NCBI GenBank assembly: GCA_964565645.1
Contig: CAZMFQ010000011.1
Location: forward strand, 46,690-110,689
Source: JAHIQC01 sp964565645
Lineage (GTDB): Bacteria; Actinomycetota; Coriobacteriia; Anaerosomatales; JAHIQC01
DNA length: 64,000 nucleotides
Reading direction: 5' to 3'
Shown: positions 1 to 9,295 of the stretch, piece by piece
Layout: each line of letters opens with the position of its first letter
How positions within the stretch are numbered: position 1 is the first letter of the stretch
Notes under the pieces: generated by a model
What the model saw: the letters and a program-made list of their open reading frames with translations, nothing else
The model's database searches: none
What the model was told of the DNA's origin: nothing
Program-made: the position numbers and the translations under genes

Positions 1-159
1 AGCCAGAACAGGCAGGCTGAGCGCGACCGTTACCAGGCCCAGGCCGACTTCGACACGAACGTGAAGGCGGAGGCCGAGATCGAGGATATCCAGGACCACC
101 TTCATCGTATCGAGGACGCGATCGCGCGACTCGAGAGCGCGATGGCCGGCGAGCGCTGA
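1..159 (+). CDS. DUF1003 family membrane protein, C-terminal fragment
   Basis: Only the last 52 codons are inside the window; the reading frame enters at base 1 and stops with TGA at 157-159. The fragment starts SQNRQAERDR and continues with a charged, helical stretch rich in Glu, Asp and Arg. This matches the cytoplasmic tail typical of DUF1003 proteins, where an 'SQNRQ...RD' motif follows the last membrane helix. The function of the family is unknown. The membrane part lies upstream of the window, so membrane topology cannot be checked here. Confidence 0.7.
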   Translation, partial: SQNRQAERDRYQAQADFDTNVKAEAEIEDIQDHLHRIEDAIARLESAMAGER

Positions 160-194
160 GCGCCGCAGGAACGACCGGAACAGGAAGGCATCAC

Positions 195-674
195 ATGGAG
201 ATCCGTGCTCCGAAGCGCGCCACCAGGACGTTCACCCAGCGGCTCGCCGCTCCGCCCGAGCGCGTGTTCCCGCTGCTGTGCCCGGTGCTCGAGGCCGAGT
301 GGATCGAAGGGTGGGACCCGGTACTCGTGGTGAGCGAGTCGGGAGTCGCCGAGCCGGACTGCGCGTTCGTCACTGCCGCGGAGCCGGCCGACGCGATCTG
401 GTACGTGACCCGGCACGAGCCCGAGAGCGGGTTCGTCGAGATGCTCAAGATCTCCCCCGGCGTGACCGCATGCAGGCTCAGCATCCAACTCATGGCCACC
501 CGCGGCGGTACGGACGCGGACATCACGTACTCTCATACGAGCCTGGGGCCTGCGGGCGATGAGTTCGTGGACGGGTTCACCGAAGCCTACTACCAGCGCT
601 TCATGCGCGACTGGGAAGCGCGTCTCAACTACTACCTCACCACCGGAGAGGCGTTGCGCCTGCCCTCGGCATAG
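195..674 (+). CDS. SRPBCC-like hydrophobic-ligand-binding protein
   Basis: A 159-residue soluble protein whose ATG follows an AAGG box by six bases. The N-terminal pattern (a beta strand with RTFTQRL, then AAPPERVFPLLCPVLEAEWIEGW) resembles the start of SRPBCC/START-like folds. There a strand leads into a short helix and an 'E..W..GW' segment. The C-terminal third (residues about 125-155) is a predicted long helix, again typical of this fold. No catalytic residues are recognisable and no ligand can be named. It lies 78 bp before dusB with no obvious functional link. Confidence 0.55.
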   Translation: MEIRAPKRATRTFTQRLAAPPERVFPLLCPVLEAEWIEGWDPVLVVSESGVAEPDCAFVTAAEPADAIWYVTRHEPESGFVEMLKISPGVTACRLSIQLMATRGGTDADITYSHTSLGPAGDEFVDGFTEAYYQRFMRDWEARLNYYLTTGEALRLPSA

Positions 675-739
675 CGAGCAGACGCCTGCCCTCGCCCTGG
701 CGAGGCGAGCTCCGCGATGCCCGGGGGGCGCACCTCACG

Positions 740-745
740 TATGAT
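740..745 (+). promoter_or_regulatory. Candidate -10 box (TATGAT) for dusB
   Basis: A perfect actinobacterial-type -10 hexamer whose 3' end lies seven bases before the ATG at 753, so transcription would start on or next to that start codon (leaderless mRNA). No convincing -35 is seen. A G-rich run at 723-728 is the only alternative ribosome binding site and would favour ATG 741. Confidence 0.35.
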
Positions 746-752
746 GGCGCGC

Positions 753-1769
753 ATGGGATCCGGTTCCGACATACGCGCGCTCCTCGCACCCGGCACCGTG
801 GTGCTCGGCCCCATGGCCGGTGTGACCGAAGCGCCGTTCCGCGGCATCTGCAAGCGGATGGGTGCGGGGCTCACCTACACCGAGATGATCAGCGCGAAGG
901 GATTGCACTACAACCCCGACGGAGCGGTCTCCCGCTCGATGCTCACGTTCGATGCCGAGGAGACGCCCTGCGCGGTCCAGCTCTTTGGCGCCGATCCCGA
1001 GATCATGGGACCGCAGGCGGCGCGCATAGTCGAGCGCTATGGCGACGACGTCGCGCTCATCGACATCAACATGGGGTGTCCGGTGACGAAAGTGGTCGCC
1101 AAGGGCGAAGGCAGTGCGCTCATGCGCACGCCGGACCTGGCCGCGGAGGTGGTATCCGCGGTCGTGAATGCGTGCCGTGTGTCTGTCACCGTCAAGATCC
1201 GGTCTGGCTGGGACAACGGGCACGTCAACGCCGTCGAGTTCGCACAGGCCATGGAGCAGGCGGGCGCGGCGGCGATCGCCGTACACGGGCGCACGCGCGG
1301 TCAGTTCTACCATGGGGATGCAGACTGGGACGTCATCGCCCGGGTGAAGGCGGCGGTCGGGGTGCCCGTGATCGGAAGCGGGGACGTGTTCGGTGCCGAG
1401 CGGGTCGTGGCGATGTTCGAACAGACGGGCGTCGACGCCGTCATGGTCGCACGCGGCGCACAGGGCAACCCATGGATCTTCCGCGAGGCACGCGCGCTGC
1501 TCGAGAGCGGCGAGGCGACCGCTCCGCCGACGGCGTTCGAACGCATCGACCTGGCGCTCGAGCATGCACGCGCGTTCGTGGCCTTCGCCGGGGACGGTGC
1601 GTTCGCGCGCATGCGCAAGCACGTAGCGTGGTATATGCGTGACATGCCCGGTGCGACGCGCATCCGCGAACTCGCGTTCCGCGTCGAGAACCAGACGGAA
1701 CTCGAGAAGCTCCTCGGCGAGTACCGGGAGTGGCTGTCCGAGATAGGGCACGGATCCGACGAGGAGTAG
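753..1769 (+). CDS. dusB: tRNA-dihydrouridine synthase (DusB type)
   Basis: A TIM-barrel flavoprotein that reduces uridine to dihydrouridine in the tRNA D-loop using FMN and NADPH. Visible motifs: LGPMAGVTEAPFR near the N-terminus (FMN site), INMGCPV with the catalytic cysteine followed by K (VTKVVAKGEGSALM), IAVHGRTRGQFY, GSGDVFG, and VMVARGAQGNPW for phosphate binding. The length of 338 residues is normal for the family. ATGs at 717, 741 and 744 are also in frame. I chose 753 because it gives the usual short N-terminus and fits a leaderless start behind the TATGAT box. The next gene begins 10 bases downstream. Confidence 0.93.
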   Translation: MGSGSDIRALLAPGTVVLGPMAGVTEAPFRGICKRMGAGLTYTEMISAKGLHYNPDGAVSRSMLTFDAEETPCAVQLFGADPEIMGPQAARIVERYGDDVALIDINMGCPVTKVVAKGEGSALMRTPDLAAEVVSAVVNACRVSVTVKIRSGWDNGHVNAVEFAQAMEQAGAAAIAVHGRTRGQFYHGDADWDVIARVKAAVGVPVIGSGDVFGAERVVAMFEQTGVDAVMVARGAQGNPWIFREARALLESGEATAPPTAFERIDLALEHARAFVAFAGDGAFARMRKHVAWYMRDMPGATRIRELAFRVENQTELEKLLGEYREWLSEIGHGSDEE

Positions 1770-1779
1770 GGAGGCATCT

Positions 1780-2892
1780 GTGACTCCGAAGACGGATGGT
1801 GTGGCGGCGGCAAAGCCGGATCTGCGCACGAGGCTGCTGGGCGATCCCAAGGTGCCGTTGCTTTGGCCACTGGTGTGGCGTGCGCTCACGCTGCTCGTGG
1901 TGCTGGGGGCGCTCATCGCGGCCGTCGACCGCGTCGACATGCTGCTCTACGCCGTGTTCCCGGGATTGATCGCCCTGCTGGTGTCGGTGGTCCACCGGGG
2001 GCCGGGACGGTTCGTCCGCGGGGCCTCGGTCGGAGCCCTCGTGGCACTCCTGGGCGGGGCGGCCGTGCTCATCTCGGGCTCGTGGCTGGTGGCGGGCGTC
2101 GTCGCGGGCATCGTGTTCTTTGCCACGACGGCTGCCAAGGAGGTGCCAGCCTGGCGTGTCGAGCCGGACTTCGTGGCGCTCGGCTACGTCATCGCTGTCT
2201 TCGCCGGCAGCCTCATGGGTATCGGCAGCGGTGAAGTGTGGTCGGTGCTGCTCGCCGGAGTCACCGGTACCGCGGCAGGCCCTATCGTCGAGGCGGGTTT
2301 CTCGCTCAGCCGGTCGGCCGAGGAGGGCGCATCCAGCGTCGTCGGCACAACCGTATCGGTCTCCCTTTCGGATGCGGTGCCGCTGATGACCCGTCTCTCA
2401 AGTCCGGTGGTGCGGTTCGCGATCGTGCGAGGTCTGACGCTCGGTGTCGGGGTGGCGCTGATGACCGCGTTCGAGGCGAACCGCAACGTGGGGTGGGTGC
2501 TCATCGCCGTGTTCTCGATCATGCGCGCCGTTCCGGATGACACGGTTGCGGAATCGATCGGGCGTTCCGCCGCCACCGGGGTCGCCGTGCTGCTCGTGGG
2601 GGCGGCCAGTATCGTCTCGCCCAAGTACGGTCCGTTGGGTCTCGCACTGCTCGGGGTGCTCGCCGCGTTGCTCTACCTCGTGCGCAGCCGCTTCATCGCG
2701 ACGACCGGAGGAACGATGGCGGCCATCGCGGCCGCTGGCGCTGCGAGCGGAACGTACCTTGAGTGGGCCGGTGCCCGCCTTCTGGATACGATCGTGGGCG
2801 CGGCGATCGCGATGGCTGTGATATTCATCGCGATGCCGATCGTGGACCGGCTGTCCGGCGACGCGCCAACCGAGACGCGCGCCGAGGAGTAG
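1780..2892 (+). CDS. FUSC-like polytopic membrane protein
   Basis: A 370-residue integral membrane protein with about ten hydrophobic segments from residue 28 to the C-terminus. The GTG start follows a GGGAGG box at 1768-1773. The end has the pattern ARLLDTIVGAAIAMAV...P, close to the 'R..DTl.G..ia' signature at the end of FUSC_2-type (fusaric acid / aromatic acid exporter-like) membrane domains. The middle also holds a positively charged loop, as in that family. Transport of small acids or toxic compounds is a family-level guess; no substrate can be inferred. It lies 10 bp after dusB, probably in the same transcript. Confidence 0.55.
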   Translation: MTPKTDGVAAAKPDLRTRLLGDPKVPLLWPLVWRALTLLVVLGALIAAVDRVDMLLYAVFPGLIALLVSVVHRGPGRFVRGASVGALVALLGGAAVLISGSWLVAGVVAGIVFFATTAAKEVPAWRVEPDFVALGYVIAVFAGSLMGIGSGEVWSVLLAGVTGTAAGPIVEAGFSLSRSAEEGASSVVGTTVSVSLSDAVPLMTRLSSPVVRFAIVRGLTLGVGVALMTAFEANRNVGWVLIAVFSIMRAVPDDTVAESIGRSAATGVAVLLVGAASIVSPKYGPLGLALLGVLAALLYLVRSRFIATTGGTMAAIAAAGAASGTYLEWAGARLLDTIVGAAIAMAVIFIAMPIVDRLSGDAPTETRAEE

Positions 2893-2897
2893 CGACA

Positions 2898-2926
2898 GGG
2901 CCGCCCGTCGTGATGACGGACGGCCC
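2898..2926. terminator. Bidirectional hairpin between convergent genes
   Basis: Twelve-base arms (GGGCCGCCCGTC and GACGGACGGCCC, one mismatch) around a five-base loop, between the stops of the FUSC-like gene and the MerR regulator. There is no clear U tract. It probably ends transcription from both sides. Confidence 0.6.
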
Positions 2927-2973
2927 CGGAGTCGATCACAGCCATCGCGGGCCACACTCGCGCGTGTCCCAAC

Positions 2974-3735
2974 CTAGCCCTGGTTGCGCTTGAGGTTCGC
3001 CTTGATCGCGTCGTGCACGTACTGCGCCATACCCACGTGGATCTTCTCGTAGGTCGCCGTGAAGCGCGGGTCGGCGATGTACATCTCCGCCAGACCGGCG
3101 TGCATCTCGTGCGAGCACGGGTAGAACCAGGTGTCGATCTGCAGCCTGTGCCGGTCGACCGCGTCCATCGCGCGCGGGTCGGTCGCCGGTACTCCTTCGT
3201 CCATCAGTGCGACGATGGCGAGGTTGATCTCCTCGGACTCGGCCTTGAAACGCGCCCAGTCGTCCTTGGTGTAGCGGGCCGTGCGGCGGGCCGATTCCTT
3301 GTAGGCGTCGGTCTCACCCCAGCGCTCCTTGACCTCGTCCTCGTACTCGTCGGGGTCGAAGTCGCCAAAGACCTCGAACTTCTCTTCTTTGGTCATGCGT
3401 ATCCCTCCTTCCAGAGAGACCAGTGTCTTGTCGATCAGTCCCAGCATCGCCTCGAACCTGAGCGCCTGCTCGGCGATCAGATCTCGCTGCACGATGAGGG
3501 CCTCTCGGCGGTCGAACGCGGGATCGTCCACGAGATCGCGGATCTCCTCGAGCGAGAATCCGAGTTCCTTGAAGAACAGGACCGTCTGCAGTCGGTCCAG
3601 GTCCTCGTCCGTGTAGAGCCGGTAGCCCGCCTCGGAGCGCTCCGAGGGTATGAGCAGGCCGAGCTCGTCGTAGTGGTGCAGTGTGCGTATGCTCACGTTC
3701 GCGAGCCTGGCCACTTCACCGACCGTGTACGCCAT
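2974..3735 (-). CDS. MerR-family regulator with TipAS ligand domain (TipAL-like)
   Basis: A transcription activator of the MerR family. Residues 1-70 form the winged helix (YTVGEVARLANVSIRTLHHYDELGLL, then GYRLYTDEDLDRL). A dimerisation coiled coil follows, and residues about 115-253 match the TipAS antibiotic-recognition domain (FGDFDPDEYEDEV, RWGETDAYKES, C-terminal YVHDAIKANL). Proteins of this type twist promoter DNA with a long spacer when bound to amphipathic peptides or drugs. The start is ATG 3735, eight bases after AGGAGG; the in-frame GTG at 3744 lies inside that box and is rejected. It is divergent from the large VCBS surface protein, with its likely operator in between. Confidence 0.88.
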   Translation of the reverse strand: MAYTVGEVARLANVSIRTLHHYDELGLLIPSERSEAGYRLYTDEDLDRLQTVLFFKELGFSLEEIRDLVDDPAFDRREALIVQRDLIAEQALRFEAMLGLIDKTLVSLEGGIRMTKEEKFEVFGDFDPDEYEDEVKERWGETDAYKESARRTARYTKDDWARFKAESEEINLAIVALMDEGVPATDPRAMDAVDRHRLQIDTWFYPCSHEMHAGLAEMYIADPRFTATYEKIHVGMAQYVHDAIKANLKRNQG

Positions 3736-3764
3736 CGCGTCCACCTCCTTCAGGGAGCAGCGTA

Positions 3765-3787
3765 GACCCTTACGTTACGTGAGGGTC
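3765..3787. promoter_or_regulatory. MerR-type operator palindrome
   Basis: Two 11-base arms, GACCCTTACGT and ACGTGAGGGTC, match as an inverted repeat at 10 of 11 positions around a single central base. This is the classic shape of MerR/TipA-family operators and sits 30 bases upstream of the MerR start codon, so autoregulation is likely. Confidence 0.75.
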
Positions 3788-3827
3788 AAGACCCATTGTG
3801 AGCGAATCCCGCAAATGGGTGGTTTGC

Positions 3828-3857
3828 CTGACAAAGCCTTCCACGTAGGGGTATAGT
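3828..3857 (+). promoter_or_regulatory. Candidate promoter of the VCBS surface protein
   Basis: CTGACA at 3828-3833 and TATAGT at 3852-3857 are separated by 18 bases, one of the few complete sigma-A-like promoters in the window. The start codon is 30 bases further on, behind a GAGGGGG ribosome binding site. Confidence 0.55.
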
Positions 3858-3887
3858 GGCGCTGTTTCCGGCCATGAGGGGGTCTTC

Positions 3888-6800
3888 ATGCTACGCAGGC
3901 GCGTCGTTCCGTTCGTACTTCTTTCTGTGCTGTTCGTCCTTATGTGTGCGCAGACGGCGATGGCCGCTCCGAGCGCATCGTTCGGCGGACCGAGTCTCAT
4001 GGGGACGGGCTACTACGTCTACTCCCAGACGACGGGCGATCTGAACAACGACGGCCACCCCGACCTCGTGGTGCCCATGTACAACTCGGGCAGCGACGGG
4101 TTCTTGAGGACGTATCTGGGTACCGGCGCCGGCGGTTTCGTCCCGAGCACCGTCGCCACTATCGCGGGATCCGAGGCGCAGCTTGCGGACCTCGACCGGG
4201 ACGGCAGTCTCGACGCGGTCTCCATGACGATGTGGAGCGGCTCGGGGCACAGTCTCACGTTCACCAAGGGAGACGGCGCCGGCGGGATGACCTTCGCGGG
4301 CGCGTATGACAGCGGGTGGATGACCACCTACTACGACATCGGCGACTTCAACGGTGACACGATCCCCGACCTGCTCATCGGCACCGGCGAGATGGACAAC
4401 GCCTACGTGTTCACCGGCGACGGGGACTTCACGTTCACGCAGTCGAGCGTTGTGACAGGTATCGGCTACAACTCCTGGACCTCGGACATCGGTGACATCA
4501 ACCGTGACGGGAACCAGGACTTCGTCGTGGCGAACTACGGTTCGGCGAACCTCGACATCCGGCTGGGCGACGGTACCGGCGTCGGGTTCCTCGCGCTCCC
4601 GGACCTTCCTGTCGACTCGAACCCGACCAACGTGCGACTCGCCGACCTCGATCGCGACGGCATCCTCGACCTCGTCGTCGGCTACAACGGCGCGAACTAC
4701 GTGAGCGTGTTCACCGGCGACGGTTTCGGCGACTTCACGGACCGCCGCGATGTCACGGCCGCCGCGGTCGCGATCAACGACTTCCAGATCGCCGACATGA
4801 ACGTGGACGGGACGCTCGACATCGTGGTCGGCGGCACGCAGTTCGGCGGCGCCTCCTGGTCTGAGAGTCAGATGCGCGTGCTGCTCAACGACGGCGCGGG
4901 CCGGTTCCCGGTGCAGGTGACCCCACCGACCTCCCAGTACTGGGCCTACGGGCTCGGTGCTCTGAGCATCGCCGATCTGAACGGGGACGCGCGTCCCGAC
5001 TTCGTCACCTCCAACGTCAACTCGAACGCGGCGAACAACATCGGTGTCCATATGAACACCTCGACCATCGACCACACGCTCGACCCGCGTGCGCGCGAGG
5101 TCTCGACCGGCACCCTCTACAGCCCCTACCGGCTCGCGACGGGCGACCTGGACCGCGACGGCAAGCTCGACCTCGTCGCCTCCAGCTTCAACGGGGGGAA
5201 CATCGTTCCGATGCTCGGCGACGGACTCGGCGGCATGAGCCCCGGCGGCGCGTACGGCGGCCTCGATTCGCAGCTCTACGGACTTGCGGTCGCCGACATG
5301 GACCGTGACGCGGTCCCGGACGTCGTCACGTTCGACAACGTGGGGATGAGCCTGTTCACCGGCGACGGTGCGGGTGCCCTCTCGCTTCAGAGCCAGGAGC
5401 CCACGGCCGGTCTGCCGACCGGTGCGGTCATCGATGCGAACCGTGACGGCAACGAGGACGCATTGATGGCGCCTTGGTCGGCGTCATCAGCGCAGCTGCT
5501 CACCGGAGCCGGCGACGGCACGTTCGCCAACGGCGCCACCTTCGACCTCGGCACGAGCAACAACGCCGTGGTCGTCGCGGACTTCAACGGCGACGGGACC
5601 GAGGACGCCGTCACGGTCCCGGGAAGCGACGGCTGCGCACACCTCGCTCTCGGTGACGGCAACGGCGGCTTCACGACCTCGGTCTCAGGCATGGTGAGCG
5701 TATATGCGCCCAACGCGATCGCCGTCGGCGACCTCAATGGCGACAACCGTCCCGACCTTGCCGTATCGAGCTTCAGCGGCGTGCAGATCGTGATCAACGA
5801 CGGCACCGGTCCCTCGATAGCCGGTCAGTGGCTGGCCGGCTCCGGACGGGGTGTCGCGATAGGCGACTTCGATGTGGATGGCAGCCTTGACGTCGCCTCC
5901 TGTGGCGACGACGGCATCGTCCGGTACTTCGACAACGATGGTGCCGGGACGTTCACTCCGGCGACGAGCGTCAACGTCGGCGTGCGGCTCTACGGAGCGG
6001 CCGCGGGCGACTTCGATCGCGACGGCAGGCCGGATGTCGCGTGCGCGGGCGAGTCCAACAAGGTCTACATCCTCACCAACGACACCGCCGCGCCGTACAC
6101 GACGCCGGTCTTTTCGTTCCTGCCCAACGGCAACCTCGGCTGGTATGTCACGACCCCGACCGTGACGCTCGAGACCAACGAGCCGGCCACGACCGATATC
6201 TCGTTCAACGGTGCCGCGTGGGAAGCGTACAGCGGAAGCGTCACGCCGGTGGTGCAGGGGACGAACACTCTCTCTTTCTACTCGGCAGACAGCCTCGGTC
6301 ACAAAGAGGCGACGCAGACGACAACGTTCAAGCTCGACTCGGTCGCGCCCTCAACAAGCATCGCCGGCTTGCCTGCGGGTCCGGCGAGCGATGACGTGAC
6401 CTTCACGCTCTCGGCAACCGACGGCGGTTCCGGGGTCAATGCGACGTACTATCGGATCGGTTCGGGTGCACAGGAGTTGTACTCCACCACCGCCACGATC
6501 ACCGCGAGCGGGGCCAACGAACTCAGCTGGTGGTCGGTCGACAATGCCGGCAATGTCGAGACCGCCCACACCGCGACCGTCACGATCGTGCGGCCCGAGC
6601 CGCCGGTGACCACGTCTGACAGCTACTCCACGGACGAGGACGTCGAGCTTGACGTCGCCGGCCCGGGCGTCCTCGCCAACGACACCGATCCGATGAGCGG
6701 GGAGATGACCGTCACGGTCGGCACGGACGCCGCGAACGGCACCCTGACCCTCAACGCCGACGGCAGCTTCACGTACATGCCCGACGCCGACTGGAACGGC

Positions 6801-8654
6801 GAGGACACCTTCACCTACATCGCACACAACGCCGCCACCGAGTCCGCGCCCGAGACCGTGACGATCACGGTCGCCGCCGTAGCCGACGCGCCGACCTCGG
6901 TCTCGCTCTCCAACGACTCCGTGGAAGAGAACATGCCCGTCGGCACGGGGATCGGGGCACTGACGGCCACCGACGTCGATTCCTCGGCGTTCACCTACGA
7001 ACTCGTGAGCGGGGACACCTCCGCATTCAGCATCTCGGGCGACGAGCTTCTGACCGCCGAGGAGTTCGACTACGAGACCAAGTCGACGTACGCGCTCACC
7101 ATCCGGGTGACCGATGAGAGCGACAACACGTTCGACCAGATCTTCACCATCTACGTCACCGACGTGAACGAGCCTCCGGTGGCCGTCGACGACAGTTACG
7201 AGACCACCACGGGCGTAACGCTCGACGTCGCGGCCCCGGGCATCCTCGGCAACGACAGCGATCCCGAGGGCGACGAGTTCCTGGCGCTGCTCGGCAATGG
7301 GCCGGCACACGGCGGGCTCTCCGTGAACGCCGACGGCGGGTTCAGCTACTCGCCTCAGGCCGGGTACGCGGGGACCGACTCCTTCACGTACCGCGCGTAC
7401 GATCTGGACCTGAACGCGTTCTCGCAGTACGCGACGGTGACCATCACGGTCATCTCGCCCGATTCAGAGGCGCCGGTGACGACGTCGGACGCGCAGGACG
7501 AGTACGCGGGCGAAGCGCTCATCACCCTGTCGGCGACAGATGACGGCAGCGGTGTGGCCGCGACGCACTGGATCCTTGACGACGGAGCCGAGCAGACGGG
7601 CACCGAGGTCAAGGTCGTCACGACCGGGGCGCACACGCTCGAGTTCTGGTCCGAGGACACCATCGGAAACGTCGAGATCCCCAACACCGTCGAGTTCACC
7701 GTCACGAGCGACATCATCCCCATCGAAGGTGACGACCGCTACGGCACCGCCATCCGCACCTCGGAGGTCGCGTTCCCCGGTGGCGCCGACGATGCGGTCA
7801 TCTGCCGAGGAGACCTGTGGGCGGATGTCTCCGGCGGTTCCGCGCTCGCGGGCGCCGTCGACGGTCCGCTGCTGCTCACCGAGCCTGACGCGGTCGCCGA
7901 CGGGCTGCTCGATGAACTGGAGCGCCTTGAAGTGGGCCACGTGTACATCCTGGGCAGCGAGAACGCCATCTCGACCGACGTCGAGGACGCACTCATAGCC
8001 GTGCTCGGCGCCGATGGCGTCACCCGCATCGGCGGGGCGAACCGCTACGAGACCGCGGCGGCCGTGGCCGAAGAGACCGCGTCGCTGCTCGTGGACCAGG
8101 ACCGCTTCGACGGCGAGGTGCTCGTGGCCACCGGCGGCTCGTTCCCCGACGCGATCGCCGCCGGCCCGCTCGCCGCGCGCCTGTACCGTCCGATCATCCT
8201 CACCCAGACCGACTCTCTCTCGGTCGAAGCGTCCGAGGCCCTCGAGGCCATCGGCGCCACCGACGTGATGATCCTCGGCGGTGAGGGTGCCGTCTCCGCG
8301 CAGGTCGCCGATGAGCTTGCCGACGTCCCGGGCATCGCGAGCGTCGGTCGCCTCTCGGGCGCCGACCGCTACCTGACATCCATCGCGATCGCCGAGTACG
8401 GCGTCTCGCAGGGTCTGGAGTGGAACGGCGTCGCGGTCGGCGCGGGAACGAACTTCCCCGACGCTTTGGCCGGCGGCGTGATGCAGGGCCGCTTCAACTC
8501 CGTCGTGCTGCTCACGCGCCCGAACGCGCTGCCTGCGCCGGTCGCCGACGTCCTGCACGCCCATCGCGACGAGATCGGGTTCTGCCGGATCCTCGGCGGC
8601 ACGTCTGCGGTGAGCGAAGCGGTCCGCGTCCAGATCCACAACGCCCTGCAGTAG
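3888..8654 (+). CDS. Secreted FG-GAP/VCBS-repeat protein with cadherin-like domains and three CWB2 repeats
   Basis: A 1588-residue exported surface protein. Residues 1-27 are a signal peptide ending AMA-APS. Residues about 40-745 carry many beta-propeller FG-GAP/VCBS repeats with calcium-binding loops of the type DLDRDGxLD and DFNGDGTED. Next come Ig-like segments (about 745-905), a tandem-95-type domain (PGVLANDTDP, about 905-995), a cadherin-like domain (LTATDVDSS...YALTIRVTDESDN, about 1000-1095), a second tandem-95 unit (PGILGNDSDPEGDE) and another Ig-like unit. Residues about 1278-1588 hold three CWB2 repeats (DRYGTAIRTSEV; GGANRYETAAAVAEE; SGADRYLTSIAIAEYG). These anchor proteins to secondary cell-wall polymers in Gram-positive bacteria. 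The role is probably adhesion or surface display; no enzyme domain is seen. Confidence 0.85.
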   Translation: MLRRRVVPFVLLSVLFVLMCAQTAMAAPSASFGGPSLMGTGYYVYSQTTGDLNNDGHPDLVVPMYNSGSDGFLRTYLGTGAGGFVPSTVATIAGSEAQLADLDRDGSLDAVSMTMWSGSGHSLTFTKGDGAGGMTFAGAYDSGWMTTYYDIGDFNGDTIPDLLIGTGEMDNAYVFTGDGDFTFTQSSVVTGIGYNSWTSDIGDINRDGNQDFVVANYGSANLDIRLGDGTGVGFLALPDLPVDSNPTNVRLADLDRDGILDLVVGYNGANYVSVFTGDGFGDFTDRRDVTAAAVAINDFQIADMNVDGTLDIVVGGTQFGGASWSESQMRVLLNDGAGRFPVQVTPPTSQYWAYGLGALSIADLNGDARPDFVTSNVNSNAANNIGVHMNTSTIDHTLDPRAREVSTGTLYSPYRLATGDLDRDGKLDLVASSFNGGNIVPMLGDGLGGMSPGGAYGGLDSQLYGLAVADMDRDAVPDVVTFDNVGMSLFTGDGAGALSLQSQEPTAGLPTGAVIDANRDGNEDALMAPWSASSAQLLTGAGDGTFANGATFDLGTSNNAVVVADFNGDGTEDAVTVPGSDGCAHLALGDGNGGFTTSVSGMVSVYAPNAIAVGDLNGDNRPDLAVSSFSGVQIVINDGTGPSIAGQWLAGSGRGVAIGDFDVDGSLDVASCGDDGIVRYFDNDGAGTFTPATSVNVGVRLYGAAAGDFDRDGRPDVACAGESNKVYILTNDTAAPYTTPVFSFLPNGNLGWYVTTPTVTLETNEPATTDISFNGAAWEAYSGSVTPVVQGTNTLSFYSADSLGHKEATQTTTFKLDSVAPSTSIAGLPAGPASDDVTFTLSATDGGSGVNATYYRIGSGAQELYSTTATITASGANELSWWSVDNAGNVETAHTATVTIVRPEPPVTTSDSYSTDEDVELDVAGPGVLANDTDPMSGEMTVTVGTDAANGTLTLNADGSFTYMPDADWNGEDTFTYIAHNAATESAPETVTITVAAVADAPTSVSLSNDSVEENMPVGTGIGALTATDVDSSAFTYELVSGDTSAFSISGDELLTAEEFDYETKSTYALTIRVTDESDNTFDQIFTIYVTDVNEPPVAVDDSYETTTGVTLDVAAPGILGNDSDPEGDEFLALLGNGPAHGGLSVNADGGFSYSPQAGYAGTDSFTYRAYDLDLNAFSQYATVTITVISPDSEAPVTTSDAQDEYAGEALITLSATDDGSGVAATHWILDDGAEQTGTEVKVVTTGAHTLEFWSEDTIGNVEIPNTVEFTVTSDIIPIEGDDRYGTAIRTSEVAFPGGADDAVICRGDLWADVSGGSALAGAVDGPLLLTEPDAVADGLLDELERLEVGHVYILGSENAISTDVEDALIAVLGADGVTRIGGANRYETAAAVAEETASLLVDQDRFDGEVLVATGGSFPDAIAAGPLAARLYRPIILTQTDSLSVEASEALEAIGATDVMILGGEGAVSAQVADELADVPGIASVGRLSGADRYLTSIAIAEYGVSQGLEWNGVAVGAGTNFPDALAGGVMQGRFNSVVLLTRPNALPAPVADVLHAHRDEIGFCRILGGTSAVSEAVRVQIHNALQ

Positions 8655-8676
8655 TCCCGAGCACGAACGACCGTCC

Positions 8677-8710
8677 CGCGGCCCCGGCGCCTCACAGTGC
8701 CGGGGCCGCG
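8677..8710 (+). terminator. Strong GC hairpin after the VCBS gene
   Basis: Perfect 12-base arms (CGCGGCCCCGGC and GCCGGGGCCGCG) around a 10-base loop, 22 bases after the stop codon. There is no U tract, as is usual for hairpin terminators in high-GC actinobacteria. Confidence 0.7.
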
Positions 8711-8773
8711 TCGCGTGGTGGTACAGTGTGTAGCCGACAGCACCGCTCCTCGGCAGACGAAAGGCGAAACGGC

Positions 8774-9295
8774 ATGAACACCGGCATCGTCATCACGCTC
8801 ACCGGCCCCGACCGCGTCGGCATCGTCGAGGAGGTCACGCGCATCACGCTCGCGCTCGGCGGCAACGTCGAGACGAGCCGCATGGCGCGACTGGGCGGGG
8901 AGTTCGCGGTGCTCATGCTCGTGAGCACGTCCGCCGACGACTCCGCGGTCGAGGCGGCGTTCGAGGCGCTCACGACTCAGGGCTACCGCCTCACGGTCTC
9001 GCGGACCGAACGTCCCGCGGTCGCCCCCGCGACGACATACCAGGTCGAGGTGCTCGGGGCCGATCACGAAGGCATCATCCATGAGGTCGCGCGCCAGCTC
9101 GCCGCCGCCGGCATCAACATCGAGTCGATGGAGACCGGCACGGTACCCTCGCCGATAACGGGGACCCCGCTGTTCGCGATGAAGGCGCTCGTGGCGGTAC
9201 CGGCGTCGCTTCACGAGGCTACGTGGCTCGCGGCGCTCGAAGAAGCCGGACGGCTTGCGAACGTCGACGTGACCGTCACGTCGGTGGAGCGCTAA
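8774..9295 (+). CDS. Tandem ACT-domain regulator (GcvR-like)
   Basis: A 173-residue soluble protein of two ACT domains. The first begins VITLTGPDRVGIVEEVTRI (residues 5-80), the second VEVLGADHEGIIHEVARQL (residues 92-170). 'GPDRxGI' and 'ADHEGI' are the ligand-loop signatures of GcvR-type proteins, which control glycine cleavage genes or act as amino-acid sensors. No DNA-binding domain is present, so it must act through a partner. The ATG follows a GAAAGGCGAA box. A TGGTACAGT element at 8720-8728 may supply its -10. Its stop codon overlaps the stop of the convergent PH-domain gene by four bases. Confidence 0.8.
   Translation: MNTGIVITLTGPDRVGIVEEVTRITLALGGNVETSRMARLGGEFAVLMLVSTSADDSAVEAAFEALTTQGYRLTVSRTERPAVAPATTYQVEVLGADHEGIIHEVARQLAAAGINIESMETGTVPSPITGTPLFAMKALVAVPASLHEATWLAALEEAGRLANVDVTVTSVER

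Noticed and set aside
717..752. N-terminal extension of dusB from ATG 717
   Set aside because: The extra 12 residues are not conserved in DusB proteins and the -10 box lies inside this stretch.
2974..3735. Mercury-sensing MerR
   Set aside because: The protein has the TipAS drug-binding domain and lacks the cysteine triad of MerR, so it is not linked to the hgc genes.
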